64,000 nt of DNA from Mytilus edulis (lineage: Eukaryota > Mollusca > Bivalvia > Mytilida > Mytilidae). Every line of letters starts with the position of its first letter. Within the stretch, counting starts at the first letter, position 1. The notes beneath the pieces were generated by a model. It was not told the origin of the DNA. It searched no databases and was given only the letters and a program-made list of their open reading frames with translations. The stretch spans positions 90,646,592-90,710,591 of the forward strand of contig NC_092347.1 in NCBI RefSeq assembly GCF_963676685.1, given 5' to 3'. The position numbers and the translations under genes are program-made. Below are positions 47,400 to 59,774 of this stretch, piece after piece.

Positions 47400-48960
47400 A
47401 TGGTGTCTTGTTCGCAAACCATTCTCATTGCCGATGTCTATTAAAAAATCCTTCAGAAAATCAGTGAATTGTGTTAGATTGACACAATTAATAAACATAT
47501 GTTCTAAATCTTCTCTATTTGTGGACACACTGGACAAGTGTCATTATCAGACATGTTACATTTTAAAAGTTTTACTTTAGTAAACAATTTTCTATGAAAT
47601 ACTTGAAAATTAAGTTCCCTGCATTCACCAGCAAGGTATGTAAATTTGAAAAAAAATTTAACACTTTGAAAGTTCTAATTCTGTATATTTTTCGATCCAA
47701 TAAGATTCTGATACAGGCAATTTTCCAACAAATTTTATTAAGAGATTATTAAATGATCGAGTACTTTGTGACATAGCTTCTTTATCTTCAACAGAAATAA
47801 AAAGACAATCTACAGTTATTTCAAAATTCTTTGAAACTGGATTGATATTTTCTTTGTTAAAATGTACCCATTTAAGAGGTAAACTGACAAGCAAAATTTT
47901 TATAAAATTTGCAGACATCATCATATTTCAGATCAGCATGTTTCTCAAATAAAATTAATTGCAATACTTTTGAGAATACCAAGAATTACTTTATACGTTT
48001 AATGTTTAACTTTTGTTATTCCTGATAAAATGAAAGGTTTATAATTTAGCAATTTACCTTTTGTTAACACAAGGGTTAAAAAATAATGGTATCTCGTGAT
48101 CATTATTTTCATTAGCTTCAACAATGACAACAGAACTCTTCAATTTCCTCCATGCAAGCAACATTTCACAAACAAAAAAAGAAAGCTTTGAATAAGAGGA
48201 CTGTTTCAATTCGCAAAGTAAAATATTTTTTCTTAGATTCATATATTCTTTTTGGAAAAGAAAACAAATATTTTTCCATAGAGCAAAATTATCCAAAATT
48301 CAATAGTCTACTAAGAAAATTTAACTTAAAGGCAAACATTTTGAGCATTGTGTCTGGAAAATGCAAACCACCTTTAGATGTTTCTAAAATAATTGTTTCA
48401 TATGCTCATGATGAGTTTTAAAATTCAATAAAAAGTCAATACATATTTTCTTTATTTGTAAATAGTACGTAGAAGGTATACCATAATTTTGACATCAGTA
48501 GCTATGATACAACAGCAAAGCTACCATGAAGTGAAAGATGTCTCTGTTTCCATAAAAAAACAGAAGTAATGGTGTTGATTTTTTTCCCCACTTTAAGATA
48601 TTGAATTTTTTTTGAAATTTTCCGATCCAAACTCCTAAAACTTCTACGTTCTCACATATCTTAATACCTAACTGCTCAATGTCATTTTGTAACACACAAC
48701 CATTTCCTAAAATAAGAATTTAAGATGTTTCTTTATTGATTTTAGCACCTTTAGCAATGCTCTAGATTTTAAGAATATAAAATAAAAAATAACAAGTCAC
48801 TTCCTTTTTGCTTAGGAAAAGGTTGTTGCATCTGCATGCTGGAAAATAGTAGAATAAATATTTGTGCAAGGTATTGTTATACCAGTAATTTCTGTGTTTT
48901 GTAAAATTGCTTGTCCTAATGTTTCTTATAATGTATAGGGTCGAACTTAAAGGACATCCT
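47400..48960 (-). pseudogene. Decayed LINE (non-LTR retrotransposon) 3' half
   Basis: Conceptual translation of the minus strand, across stops and frameshifts, gives an ordered set of LINE ORF2 landmarks. Near 48840 a degenerate reverse-transcriptase motif C reads HADATT where active elements have YADDT. Near 48640 is VEVLGVWIGKF, the motif following the RT thumb. Near 47800 is SFNNLLIKFVGKLP. Near 47530-47620 is a zf-RVT-like tail, CPVC then LEHMFINC. No poly-A tail or target duplication was found. The assignment is inferred from motif order; the subfamily is undetermined, and the 5' half is absent or unrecognisable. Confidence 0.65.
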
Positions 48961-49395
48961 TATTCTATTCCGTTATTATAGCTGAAATATTGGATGAAAT
49001 GTCCATTACACTTAATAGAACTTCTAACATTCGTGTAAATTTTTTAATCCATTTTTGTCTTTCATTTTTTGCTGGTGTGTTTTGTATATGCGACCTTTTG
49101 TATTTCTTTGGTTCTTATAACGTGACTCTGTACTTTTAAAGATCCCGTCAGTATGATATTGTTCTATTGTATGTCATTATGATATATTTCTATTATGAGT
49201 TACAAAATACGTTGAACCACAAACGACAAAATTATTCAATCGCGTAGTGGAATGAACTATTTGTGGATTCTTATAAATTCTATGAAACTTTTGGACTATT
49301 TTAAATATCGGTCTTTTTCTGAAATTAATTCTTTCATACATTTGATTTTTTTACCCTGTATGCTAACATTGCCTATGTAAAATTTATAAATTGTT
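48961..49395. other. No recognised feature
   Basis: AT-rich sequence between the LINE relic and the inverted-repeat element; nothing recognised. Confidence 0.3.
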
Positions 49396-50301
49396 TGTTC
49401 CGGACCATATGAGTATTTGGACCATACGCGTATGGTCATGACCATATGGGTATATACTCATATGGTCGAGGTAATTAACACTCTGTTACAGTTTATTTTT
49501 AATACTTTTAAACTCTTCATATGGTATGACCGTTCATTAAAAAGACGCTTTCATATAGGTTATTTTATTATTATATTATAATAAAAAGATAAGCTAAATA
49601 AGAATTAGAAGTTTCACATAGTTAATTTTACTTACTTGTCAAAACTATAATAAACAGATTTTATACCGATAGTCATTACCGATTTGTTATAACGCGTGAA
49701 TGGGTATATGTCGACTTAAAGCGATGAATTCCCAAAATTTAAACTGTTACAAAAAAAGTCACTGGAAAGTAACATAGTTTATTTAAGTTGTGTATTATGG
49801 TGTATTGCAGTCATGTTACGATATTTGAGATCTAGAGCTACTTAAAAACACCGTAGACATATCGGAATGGCCCAAGACCTCGGTATCTCTGTACACAGCT
49901 ACAAAAAGGCTAGCGTTTCACTCGCAAACAAAAGGTGTAAATGAAAAGGATCGTGCACAACCAAGACTTGCAAATGCAAAAAAGCTATGCTACCGTGTGG
50001 AAGTAAATGTCACCCAAGCCTACATACAAGAATGTAATCAGCGATGAAAACTAACTATGGCATCGATATTTAATTTTTACTTAGTATTTGAATTATAAAA
50101 TAATACATTGTCATGTAACCATCATTGCTTGTCTAGATAAATTTTTGTATTATGGAAACTTTTATAATGTAATTTAAAAAAAAATATACCTATATGGTCC
50201 AAATACTCATATAGTCAGGCCTGTTAATAACCAAACGAGTATTAAACTCTTAAGGTCATGACCATACGCGTATGGTCCAAATACTCATATGGTCCGGAAC
50301 A
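49396..50301. mobile_element. 906-bp DNA transposon with 48-bp perfect TIRs
   Basis: Perfect 48-bp inverted termini start TGTTCCGGACCATATGAGTA. Each contains the 16-bp palindrome ACCATACGCGTATGGT and ends at GGTCATGACC. The left arm continues into a further partial palindrome (CCATATGGGTATATACTCAT). Inside, on the plus strand at about 49860-50038, one frame broken by a single TGA reads HIGMAQDLGISVHSYKKA, then a Cys-rich tail (CTTKTCKCKKAM, CGSKCH). That tail resembles the C-terminus of integrase-type (Ginger/KRBA2-like) transposases, from memory. No matching target duplication is visible. It is likely a non-autonomous deletion derivative. Confidence 0.65.
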
Positions 50302-51406
50302 TATATACACTGAACGACAAATATATGTGACGTATAAAATTTTCTAACGTCAGACACGCGAATCAATGAATGTGTTTGTAGATAGATGTTTTTGTGTTCT
50401 GTTAAATTGTTCCTTTTAAAATTGTTACACAATGATGACTGCTGTACCCATATTTTGACTATTTTATTTATTATGTCTGTTCAGTTCACGCATCATACGT
50501 TCAAATAGTAACTACTTAGACCACTCGGCTACCGAGGCCTCTAGTGAAAGTACATCATATATGTAGCAAAAACTGAAGTCAAAGGATGATGCTCAAATGA
50601 AAGAAAAGTATCTACACCACGTTTTCCCGAATTGTTTTGTTGTATTGATAAATGAATGGGATACTATCATCTGCGCCATGAGACAAAACATTTCAATTAT
50701 CATCACTAGGGTGTCATGAACATGAAGACATTTGTATATTCGAAACAAATTGACTCAATAAATTCATATACATTATGTGCGAGTTTTTTTACTTTCCCGA
50801 TGTACAACAATAACAATTATATTTAAAACGTTGATCTTAAAATATTATATAATGTTTTTGGGTAGTGTGACTTAATCAAATTTCAAAATGAAGACATTTC
50901 ACTGTTTTAAAAAGCGTCGAATCAAATGTAAGAAATTCTAAAACATAAATGTAAGACAGAATAAACAAAAAGTTATGAAACAATGTTTACACATGTACAT
51001 AATGTAATTTGTTTGATGTATGATAACAATAAATTTGACAATGAAAAACACTTGCAATATTCACATCTTTAAGCTTTTTATGGCTATATATGTTAAAAGA
51101 ATAGAATAACATGCATTTTTCGTACACAACAATTAAACAATATAAAGGTTAATATGTAGCCTTTTGCAAAATATATCAGTATAAATGATCGTTAAAAGAG
51201 TGTGAATTTGAATTGACAAATTACAAATACACTGCTAAATGATATTAATGAAATATACAATATACGACATCAATAATTAGAAATACACAACTTGAATACA
51301 TGTTAAAGTGAACGAATACATTGTACTTAAATAAAATGAGGAATTTCCCTAAAAACTGAATTACATATGCAGTATAATTAAATATTACTGGAGGTAAAAT
51401 GCTTAA
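50302..51406. other. Diverged upstream region of copy C
   Basis: From about 51180 the sequence aligns with the distal upstream regions of other copies (GATCGTTAAAAGAGTGTGAA, then AATTAGAAATACACAACTTG). Nothing is recognised before that. Confidence 0.4.
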
Positions 51407-51583
51407 AAACCACGATCATTACAACGGATATAACAATAGCAACAAATAATTGATGACAATATTTTCTATCATAGTGGTTAAACTTATCTAAATAAATCCA
51501 CAATTACAAAGGTATATCATTGTAAAATGTCTATTTCATAACTGATTATTACATATTTTGGTCAGTGATATTGGTATATAAAG
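51407..51583 (+). promoter_or_regulatory. Conserved proximal promoter of copy C
   Basis: TATATAAAG lies at 51575-51583. The leader exon ends at 51635 before GTTAGT; the intron is 51636-52255, two to three times longer than in other copies. It keeps AATAATTGATGACAATATTT and ACCACGATCATTACAACGG although the rest of the flank has diverged, so these blocks are the strongest candidates for functional elements. Confidence 0.7.
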
Positions 51584-52266
51584 AACAACAATCACAAGGT
51601 ATCACAAGGAACTGCCATCATAGAAACACACAGAGGTTAGTAATTTTACTATTATTTGTCTGTTTGTTTTTTTATTTTAAGCCATGGCATTGTCAGTTTA
51701 TTTTAATGTTTTATGAAAGATCATGTCTATTATATTTGGTTATTTCAAATTATCTATTTTTTACTAGATTTCTTAAAAATTTATGCCAGTATATGTTTGC
51801 ATTAAAGAATTTTGTTTTAACATATTCCAACCAAATGCATTTCCGACTTTTAACTTTTATAATTTGTCATGTTAACGTTAAAGGGGGTACCAAGCATTTT
51901 GACTGAAATAGATTTGCCTCGTTACATTTTGACAGGATATTTACTTTAATCTGTGGACAAACAGATTGTTATTCTAAATAAAAATTATAACCACAAAATT
52001 AACAGGATTTATTTCAGTGGATGTATGACAGTTTGACAAGCACTGCTATGCTTAATTTATCTTTACTTGTCGTCTGTATATTTTAAACGATAAGAGTATT
52101 CTAAAGAGTTAACTCCTTTCGGTGTTCTGTATCCCCTTTATTTACTGTTGCATTTTGTCTTCCGATTCTGATAACGTGTTTAAATTCTAAAAAAAAGAAG
52201 AACAAAAAATATTATCAATTTCAATATGTGAAAGAATGTTTTAATACAATTTCAGAATCAACAAAC

Positions 52267-53389
52267 ATGACACCAATAGCATTGATTTGTTTAGCCCTTG
52301 TCGGACTTGTGTCATCAGAGGCAGGTGAAAAAGGATACAGTCCCAAGTATAATCTGAAAACATACGGAAATCCATTCGGACCAGGTAGTATTGGTGGTAA
52401 TGGATTTCAAAGAAATGGTGGGTTTGGATATCCGTCTTATGGCAGATTAGGTTATGGATACGGGGGATTTGGCAACAACGCCTATTATGGTTATGGTTCA
52501 CCTTTAAACATTGGCGGGTATGCTGGATACAATGGATATAGTGTACAAAGTGGATATCCTGGATACGGGTTCATGAACGGAAGGGGTTTAAATGGATTTG
52601 GTGGTTATGGTAATAACGGTTTTTACGGTAAAGGTATCGGACCTTTCATGGGTTATGGACACGGCCAAGGACTAGGAGGAAATGTGTATGGATCATATGG
52701 TATAAATGGGGCATACGGTGGTAATAATCATGGATCATATGATATTGGCGGTATTGGTAGTTTGAATGGTTTTGGATCACTCGGTGGATTGAATGGTTTT
52801 GGATCATATGGTAGTTTGAATGGTTTTGGATCATATGGTAGTTTGAATGGTTTTGGAATTAGTGTCAATGGTGGACTCATAAATGCAAGAAACGGTTACA
52901 GTGGGTTTGGCAATGTCGGTAAATTTGGAGGTAAGTAATCTAACATCACTAAATAGAATAAATGCTAAATTTTATAAATATAATATAATAACAATTGCCA
53001 AATTGTTATTTAAGAGGGAGTTCCATACAACATGGCATATCTTTTTTTATTGTAAAGATTTATTCTCTTATTCCTTGTGCATTGTGTTCTATTTTGAAAG
53101 TGATTTAGATTAATTAAAATACCAATTTTTTGAATAAAAAAAAAATAAAAAGCCTGACACAAGAGAATAAAAAAAAACAAAGAAGGAAATGTACGACAGA
53201 ATAGGATTAATATAAACAACCAGAGTATACATACAACTGAAGGATTGATATATTCTAGCAGAATGTACATCTAACTAGTTATTTGGAGAATATGAACTTA
53301 ATTCACAACTCTCCCTTCAATAATACAATGCAATTAACTGATCATGTCAACATTGATTTATCATTTCAGGTAAAAAAGGAACATATTAG
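52267..53389 (+). CDS. TMP-like secreted Gly/Tyr/Asn-rich protein, copy C
   Basis: Coding exons are 52267-52930 and 53370-53389, giving 227 residues. The signal peptide is MTPIALICLALVGLVSSEAG. The N-terminal module (GEKGYSPKYN..KTYGNPFGPG) and central SPLNIGGYAGYNGYSVQSG are intact although this is the most diverged copy. The C-terminal region uses shorter GSYGSLNGF units (9 residues) and has GNNHGSYDIGG. It ends ..GKFGG then KKGTY from the last exon (acceptor TTTCAG). In-frame codons upstream of 52267 are leader-intron sequence. ATTAAA lies about 75 bases after the stop. As the least similar complete paralogue it best shows which segments are constrained. Presumed secreted structural protein. 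Confidence 0.85.
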
Positions 53390-53499
53390 AATCCAAGAAG
53401 GCAATGAAGAATTGATGGCGATTTTCTACAAATTTGTTATTTTGTTTATGATGGTTTATAAATATTAAAATGAATATTAAATAATTCATTGTACTTGAT

Positions 53500-54100
53500 T
53501 GTTTCATGCAAGTATTGTTTTCTCAGGCTCAAACACTCATAAAACAAATGGATAACAACTGTCATATTTCTGACTTGGTACAGGCATTTTCTTATGTAGA
53601 AAATGGTTGATTAAACCTGGTTTTATAGCTACCTCGACCTCTCACCTGTATGATAGTTGCATCAAATTTAATTATCTTTCGACGATGTGTGAACAAAAAC
53701 AAGCACACGCAGTACATTATAGGTAAAAATACAGGGATACAGCAGTCAACATTGTTATATAATCTTGATCACTATAAACACAAACACATATATACCATGA
53801 AACACAAAAAGGCATATAGACAAGGCACATTAGTAAAATTAAAATAAGCTACAGTAGCACGATTACACAATGACGGGATGTATTTGTACGTATACAGAGT
53901 CACGTCATATGTATCAAATAAACACAAAAAACATATAAACAAAGCACATTAGTAAAAATGAAAGACAATAATACACAAAATAATCATAGGACAATAACAC
54001 AATTACGGGATGTATAAGTACAAAGCCACGTCATATGTATGAAAGAAATCCCAAAAAGCATACAGACAAAGCACATTATTTAAACAAACCATAACTAAAA
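53500..54100 (+). mobile_element. Mussel repeat with internal roughly 130-bp tandem units
   Basis: It begins near CTCAAACACTCATAAAACAA, passes AACTGTCATATTTCTGACTT and AAATGGTTGATTAAACCTGG, then shows about three diverged units, each with GGCATATAGACAA..GCACATTAGTAAAA and ACGGGATGTA..AAGTCACGTCATATGTAT. The 65-codon frame at 53650 lies within it. Fragments of the family occur at about 5540, 18000, 21600, 31690, 34560 and 59875. Confidence 0.6.
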
Positions 54101-57100
54101 TTGGAGATAAAGTTACGTGATATTAACAAGGAGATTATAATTAAAATGAGAGGACCTAGTTTGTAATTTGTCTCGATCTAACTTTTCTAGATAAACGTTT
54201 TACATCCGTTGTCTCTATTTACCTTCACTCATTATATAACTATAAGAAAATGCTATTGAATAAGACAACGAAGAAAACTAATTGATCTAGGTTTTTCAAT
54301 TACTGTAACATCACATATATTGAATACGAAAAGTTCCATTTTTGCTTGGATATGTTCTTTAGCCATACGGTGTGTTTAATTGTAAGGTAGTTCGCCTTGA
54401 TCAGTTTATATAGCCATTTAAGATAATGAATTAACGAAATATGTTTGTAACCAATAAATTATCAGGAATTTCGTTTCCAAAATCACTAAAACATAGATTT
54501 GTTTAGGCAATCTGGGTGGTCACATGATTTTAAAACAAGATGGCCAGCAAAATTATGATATGATATCCTGTTTGCTATAAAGTTTCAAAGAATCACGATT
54601 TGGAATAGGAAAAAAGTTGGAAATAGGTCAAACTCATTTACACTATAAAGCAGACAACAATATTGGTTCTCTTAGATATTAAAATGCTGAAAAAAAGCTA
54701 ATGAGTGAAGACATCAGACCGTTGTGTCGGTCAAATAAATTATAATGCTGACCTGAACTTAAAAGAAGATATTTTCACATATAAAAAGAAATGAAAACCG
54801 ATACAATAACAACACTTTTACTTTGATGTTTTTGTAAGTAGTAACTCAAAAAAAAGACAGACTCAGACCTATTAGGAAACGAAGCTCTAACACAAAGGAT
54901 ACTTTGCAAAATAATTGCCCATATTAAAAAACTGTTCCCTACTATAAAGATACCAATCCCACGGTACAGAAATGTGGAAATTTAATACATAAAAATCGAA
55001 GTTTTCATTTTTATTACTATGTCATTTAGGGAGCATTCAAAGCTTCAAGTCTTGAAGTCTTCCAAAACATAAATATACCTTATAAATAATGAGTAGTTAA
55101 TAGCTTCTTTTTTGCAAGTCCTACCAACACAATGGGCATAGAGGTAATATGATAAAAACAACGTAATATTTAAAAATGAAAGTGTTTTACGACAATGAAG
55201 TCTATAATAATAAGTAACCAATAGATTAAATAAAGATATTTTGGAATAAAAACGAAGATAACTACAGGATTGGTGAACAGTAGTTTACAGATGTTCAATT
55301 CTAATAAATCTATTTAAAAATACAATGAAGACAACATACGTTTAGAAAAATCGCTTGAACTATAAACCTGGTGGGTAAACATGGTAAGCGTTTACTCATA
55401 TACATGGATCACCCGCCAGATCCATAAAACTCGAAATTATTTTTTTCGAAATCACCAATATTAAATATGAAACGATTATTATAGTATATAAAGATCAAGT
55501 ACAGGAAAAGATGTCTCTAGTGAGATTCGACACATTCTCGTTGTCAGCTTTACTAATGTGTATTTGGTCCGTAAAATGTAATGCTTCATTGCCTAAATGT
55601 ATTAATGACATGCGTTATGTTTTCCATCACAAGAAACTATTCGATGAACATTCATATTCGTCGAGAATAGGCTTGTGGCTTTAATAAGAGCAATATATCA
55701 ATGGTAGTGTAAGGTGTGATTCCATTATAATAAGAACAAAGCTATGGTATATTTCATTTTAAATTCAATGGAGTAGAAGGCGATCAAAGTGGTCAACTTT
55801 AAATTGTTAAGTTAGAACAAAAATATTTTTATGAAGCAGCACGTATAATTTATATATAATGCATACTTCTTTATATTCATCTAGGAAAAGACACCTCTGA
55901 AGTATGCTTCATTTCAATAAAGGAACTAGAGGCAAATACGAACAGAACAGTAACATGAGCAATGATTATTGGAAAACAAGCGTTTCAACGTAACAAACAT
56001 GCTCTTAATAAAACAAATTAAGGTTCGAGATGATGATCGGAGATTTCTTTTTTTAAAGAGTATCTATTCTCAATATACCTTTCACTTATAACCAAAACAT
56101 GCGAAAGTAGATATTCGAAGGAAAACACTATATTTGTAATTGAGTATGACAATTAAGCTACAAAATTTAACGTGTCAGTTATTTTGGTCTTTGATGATAA
56201 CAGTGGCATAAGTGTTTTTTCGACCCGTTGTTTTTTTTAATCATGATATATTTCAACGAAATTGCAGCTTAATCTATTTGTAAAGGATATATTTTGATAA
56301 GTTTTGTATATTTTCTCCGTTGTATAGACTGATCTTTTATAAAAATAGAAATATTTCAAATAAGTATAAGAAATTACGAAGCACATTGCCTTAGATAATG
56401 ACCATTAAATGACAATAAGAGATTATTTTTAGGTTTATGAATAAAATAAACATTTAAAGGCTTTATGTGTAGTTCTGATTCTTCAGGTTTTTTAACAAGT
56501 GAAGCCGTTTGAATTTTTAAGGATTTCAACGTGGTTTCATTTTTTGATATCTTAATATTTTTGCATAGATAATTCTACAGCTTTTTCATCTGTGCCATTA
56601 ACATTGATATCGCTTATTTATAATACAAAACTGCAATGAACAACACTTTCTTATTCTCTTTCAGAAGAGACAAGATACATCATTATCATGTTGGATGATA
56701 TATACATAAAATTTCTCAACAATCTTAAAAGTGTACCATATATTAATTATATTAAAAAAAGTGTTAATACAAAAATCGGACTTCAATATAAATTTTAACA
56801 TGGGAAGTACATAAAAACTGAGAAAATTATAAGTAAGACTATATCAACCGACGTAACAAATGAAAAAAGTGTACTACCACAAAATGATTGTATCTCACAT
56901 CCGGTTGCATAAAAAAGGGTTGAAACAATAGTATTCCTTTGAATTGTAGGAAATTAATCTTACTTTTAATCACAGCCAAAAATCTGCGGGTCATAAACAT
57001 ACATCTTAAGTGTTTCAAAGCACCATTAAATGTCTATGAGTATTTTGGAAATTTGAGGTTACATAGTTACTAATGCTTGTACCTAGGTAAAATGGTTAAC

Positions 57101-57914
57101 TTCTATTAACTTCTATTAACGATTATTTTTTTTTATATGCAATGACATGTTATGTGAAATTTTGTCTAAAGTACTGAACGGGATAAACCTTTACTTATAC
57201 CAAGCATTTTTTTTTAAAACAAAGATAAATTCTGCACATCTTTTGAAAATGTGAAACAAGGGGAAATCCATTGGTGGTTTTACATCTGAACGTCTTTTCC
57301 ATGTTATTTTTGTGGTTTTAAAATCAAAATCAAAGGTGGTATCACACCTAATATGGGAAGATGCACATGCACCTTTGACCTGGTGAGTTCTCTTATTTAT
57401 CAAAATTGCATGCTTATTCAGTGAAATATTGCAAAAATAAAACAATCTGAATGAAATGAGTCTCGAAAACACAGAGCCATACTTAGTGTTTTGGGGAGCC
57501 TTTTCTGTCCTTTCTCCTCATTTCAAATATTCTGCTATAACAAAAAACTTTTCCTAATTCATACTTTGATAAATATATAGTTTTAAGTGAATAATATTTT
57601 TGTAAAGCAGTAACAACAAATTATTCACTTGAAGGGAAGCTGTTAATATTCCCCTCTATAACATGTTTAATGCTGCTTAAATTTAAGTTTTATGTAAGGA
57701 CTTACTTGTGGGGTCAGTAAACTTTTATATTGATAGATCATTCAGTTTGAATACTTCAATAACTCAGAATCAAATGTAAAATAATTATTTGATGCAATAC
57801 GAAAATGTATTTTATTCTGTTTTCTACATAATAAAATAAGATAAAGATGTAATATCATCCGGGCTTTCATTTTGAATATGTATAAATAATTAGTGGCCTT
57901 CGTATGTTTTCTAT
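54101..57914. other. Intergenic, nothing recognised
   Basis: AT-rich DNA with no promoter block of the TMP-like family and no recognisable protein. The longest frame, 57191-57472 on the minus strand (93 codons, with HIRCDTTFDFDFKTTKITW), has a mildly protein-like composition, but no domain, start context or splice partner supports it as a gene. Confidence 0.4.
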
Positions 57915-57967
57915 TCTTTGGTCGGGTTTTTGTCTCTTTGACATATTCCCCATTTCCATTCTCAAAT
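57915..57967 (-). repeat. Fragment of the mussel repeat seen at 42594
   Basis: TTGGTCGGGTTTTTGTCTCT..CCCCATTTCCATTCTCAAA is the reverse complement of the first roughly 55 bases of the element at 42594. Confidence 0.6.
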
Positions 57968-58204
57968 ATGAAAGTATATATAAATATTCGTCATACACCC
58001 TGAAACTTTACAGTCCAAATGTCAACATATACAATAGGAATTGAGACGTATCGTATCGATCAACCTATTTAGGATGGTGATCTTACACATTATTCATTGT
58101 TAAAAGCATTGGATATTTCTCTTAACCCAGTATGACAGTATTTAAATCGAAACTCCAATCCTGTGAATAAAGCCAGTATAGTATGAAAATTCACATTCGT
58201 TGTA

Positions 58205-58374
58205 TACTGTAACAGCAGATATTTTCGTGGAGGATTTAATTTTGTTTATTTCGTGGAAAGAATATATCCACGAAATTAATACCCCTACGAACATTTAACC
58301 TACATATAATATCACTCCCATTTACTAAAAAAACAACGAAATTAAAACCCCAAGAAATTTATGTTTCTACAGTA
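58205..58374. mobile_element. 170-bp MITE-like inverted-repeat element
   Basis: The left end TACTGTAACAGCAGATATTT followed by TCGTGGAGG, and the right end (reverse strand) TACTGTAGAAACATAAATTT followed by CTTGGGG, are inverted relatives. Internal TTTCGTGG/CCACGAAA pairs make it self-complementary. Similar TTCGTGG sequence lies in the A-B spacers (about 13370). Confidence 0.55.
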
Positions 58375-59404
58375 TCAATTTAGACATGTATACGCACGAC
58401 AATATTGAAGTGGGCATGCTACGGTTGAGAAATGTGAAGTCGACAGTGGGAACGCAGACATTGGTACTTTAGGTAAATTATCTTGTAAAGCCATCCATCC
58501 GTGATAATATAAAAAAGAAAAAAAATAAGGTTGCAGACAGTTGTTTCTAAATCGATTGATGAAAGCAACAAGTGTAAAATTATTCAAGCATTCATATCAT
58601 AAATAAACAGGTAGTAATTATCTAGCCATATATGTGTCACTGAGATGCCAATTACATGTCCGAATTGACATATATGACCTTAACGATATAATCGACCGTA
58701 CCCCTCAGGATTTTGAACAATGCAAGGCCATCTCAAAAATGATTAGTTTAAACATATTTTATTTGCTGAATTAAAGTAAAATGGATAAGACACAAGTAAG
58801 TCAGACTTATGAAGTATATAAAGTTACCATAATAGTATAATATAATGGACATGCATATAAAACAAATGAGTTTATACAATATAATACTAGCTTTCATAGG
58901 TGAACAAAGAGGAGAGAAAGTAAAAAGAGAAAAAGAAAGTTTGAAAAGTCGTATAATTCTGTGACGATGACTTGTGAATTGATGACAAGGATGACGTTCC
59001 GTGTCAGTAATAATAACGCTCTATCAAGGCATAAGAAATCTGTTTGACCTTTTTATGAAATTTTGAACATGTTTGAAAATTTGAATATTACAAAAAAAAT
59101 TATATTTTACACACATTGAAATTCTTTTAAAATCCATTATGCAGCAATTATATTTTTGGGTGAAGCATAAGTTTATATAAGTATAACTATGAAAGATATT
59201 ATACGAAAAAAACCGTAAAACTTTCAGAACCGAAAAAAATAGAAAAGAATCTTGAAACAACCCCATTGAATTTCATCTCGATAGAAAAACACCACATGAA
59301 ACACTGTGTAAGACACAAGTGGACTTTCCCCTATACTCAGTGAAACCATAGATAGGAATACCACATATTACTAAGAGATGACAATATCTTACACAACATC
59401 GGAT
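58375..59404. other. Intergenic, nothing recognised
   Basis: No family promoter, repeat or coding signature is recognised. The minus-strand frames at 58375-58587 and 59024-59266 look random. Confidence 0.35.
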
Positions 59405-59578
59405 TAAACAATAATGCTACTTTACAACTGTCAATAAATAATTGATAACATTACTTTCTAACATTGAGGTTAACCTTTTTTTATGCATCTTCTATTGAAA
59501 ACGTTATTTTTTGGGTAAAATGTCTATTTCATAACTTATTATAATGAATTGTGTGGTCAATGACTATGGTATATATAG
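59405..59578 (+). promoter_or_regulatory. Orphan TMP-like promoter (eighth copy)
   Basis: The family block order is kept: AATAATTGATAACATTAC, a diverged CATTGAGGTTAACC, TGTCTATTTCATAACTTATT, then GTGTGGTCAATGACTATG and TATATATAG at 59570-59578. Divergence exceeds that among A and B copies, so this is an older paralogue. Confidence 0.65.
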
Positions 59579-59774
59579 GACATTAATTTATAAATCATCA
59601 CTCTGAGAAAGCCATCATACCACGGTAAGTTGAAGAATTCATGTGCGAATTTCAGATTCATATGAGCCAATATTTGGGATTATTCTTATCATTGTTAAGG
59701 CTATAATAAATGTTATAAAAAATAGAAAAGAAAACAATGTAGACCATTAATTGAATTAGAGCAAAAAAGTTCAT
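59579..59774 (+). pseudogene. Leader exon and intron start of an eighth TMP-like gene; coding part missing
   Basis: GCCATCATACCACG|GTAAGT places a leader exon donor at 59624/59625, at the spacing from the TATA box (about 55 bases) used in the other copies. The intron sequence runs into the assembly gap. No signal-peptide or repeat exon occurs after the gap; sequence resumes in a repeat family that lies downstream of copy C. The coding exon is either hidden in the gap or deleted. Confidence 0.5.

Noticed and set aside
57191-57472. 93-codon minus-strand frame with protein-like composition
   Set aside because: No recognised domain, splice partner or promoter; left unannotated as a gene.
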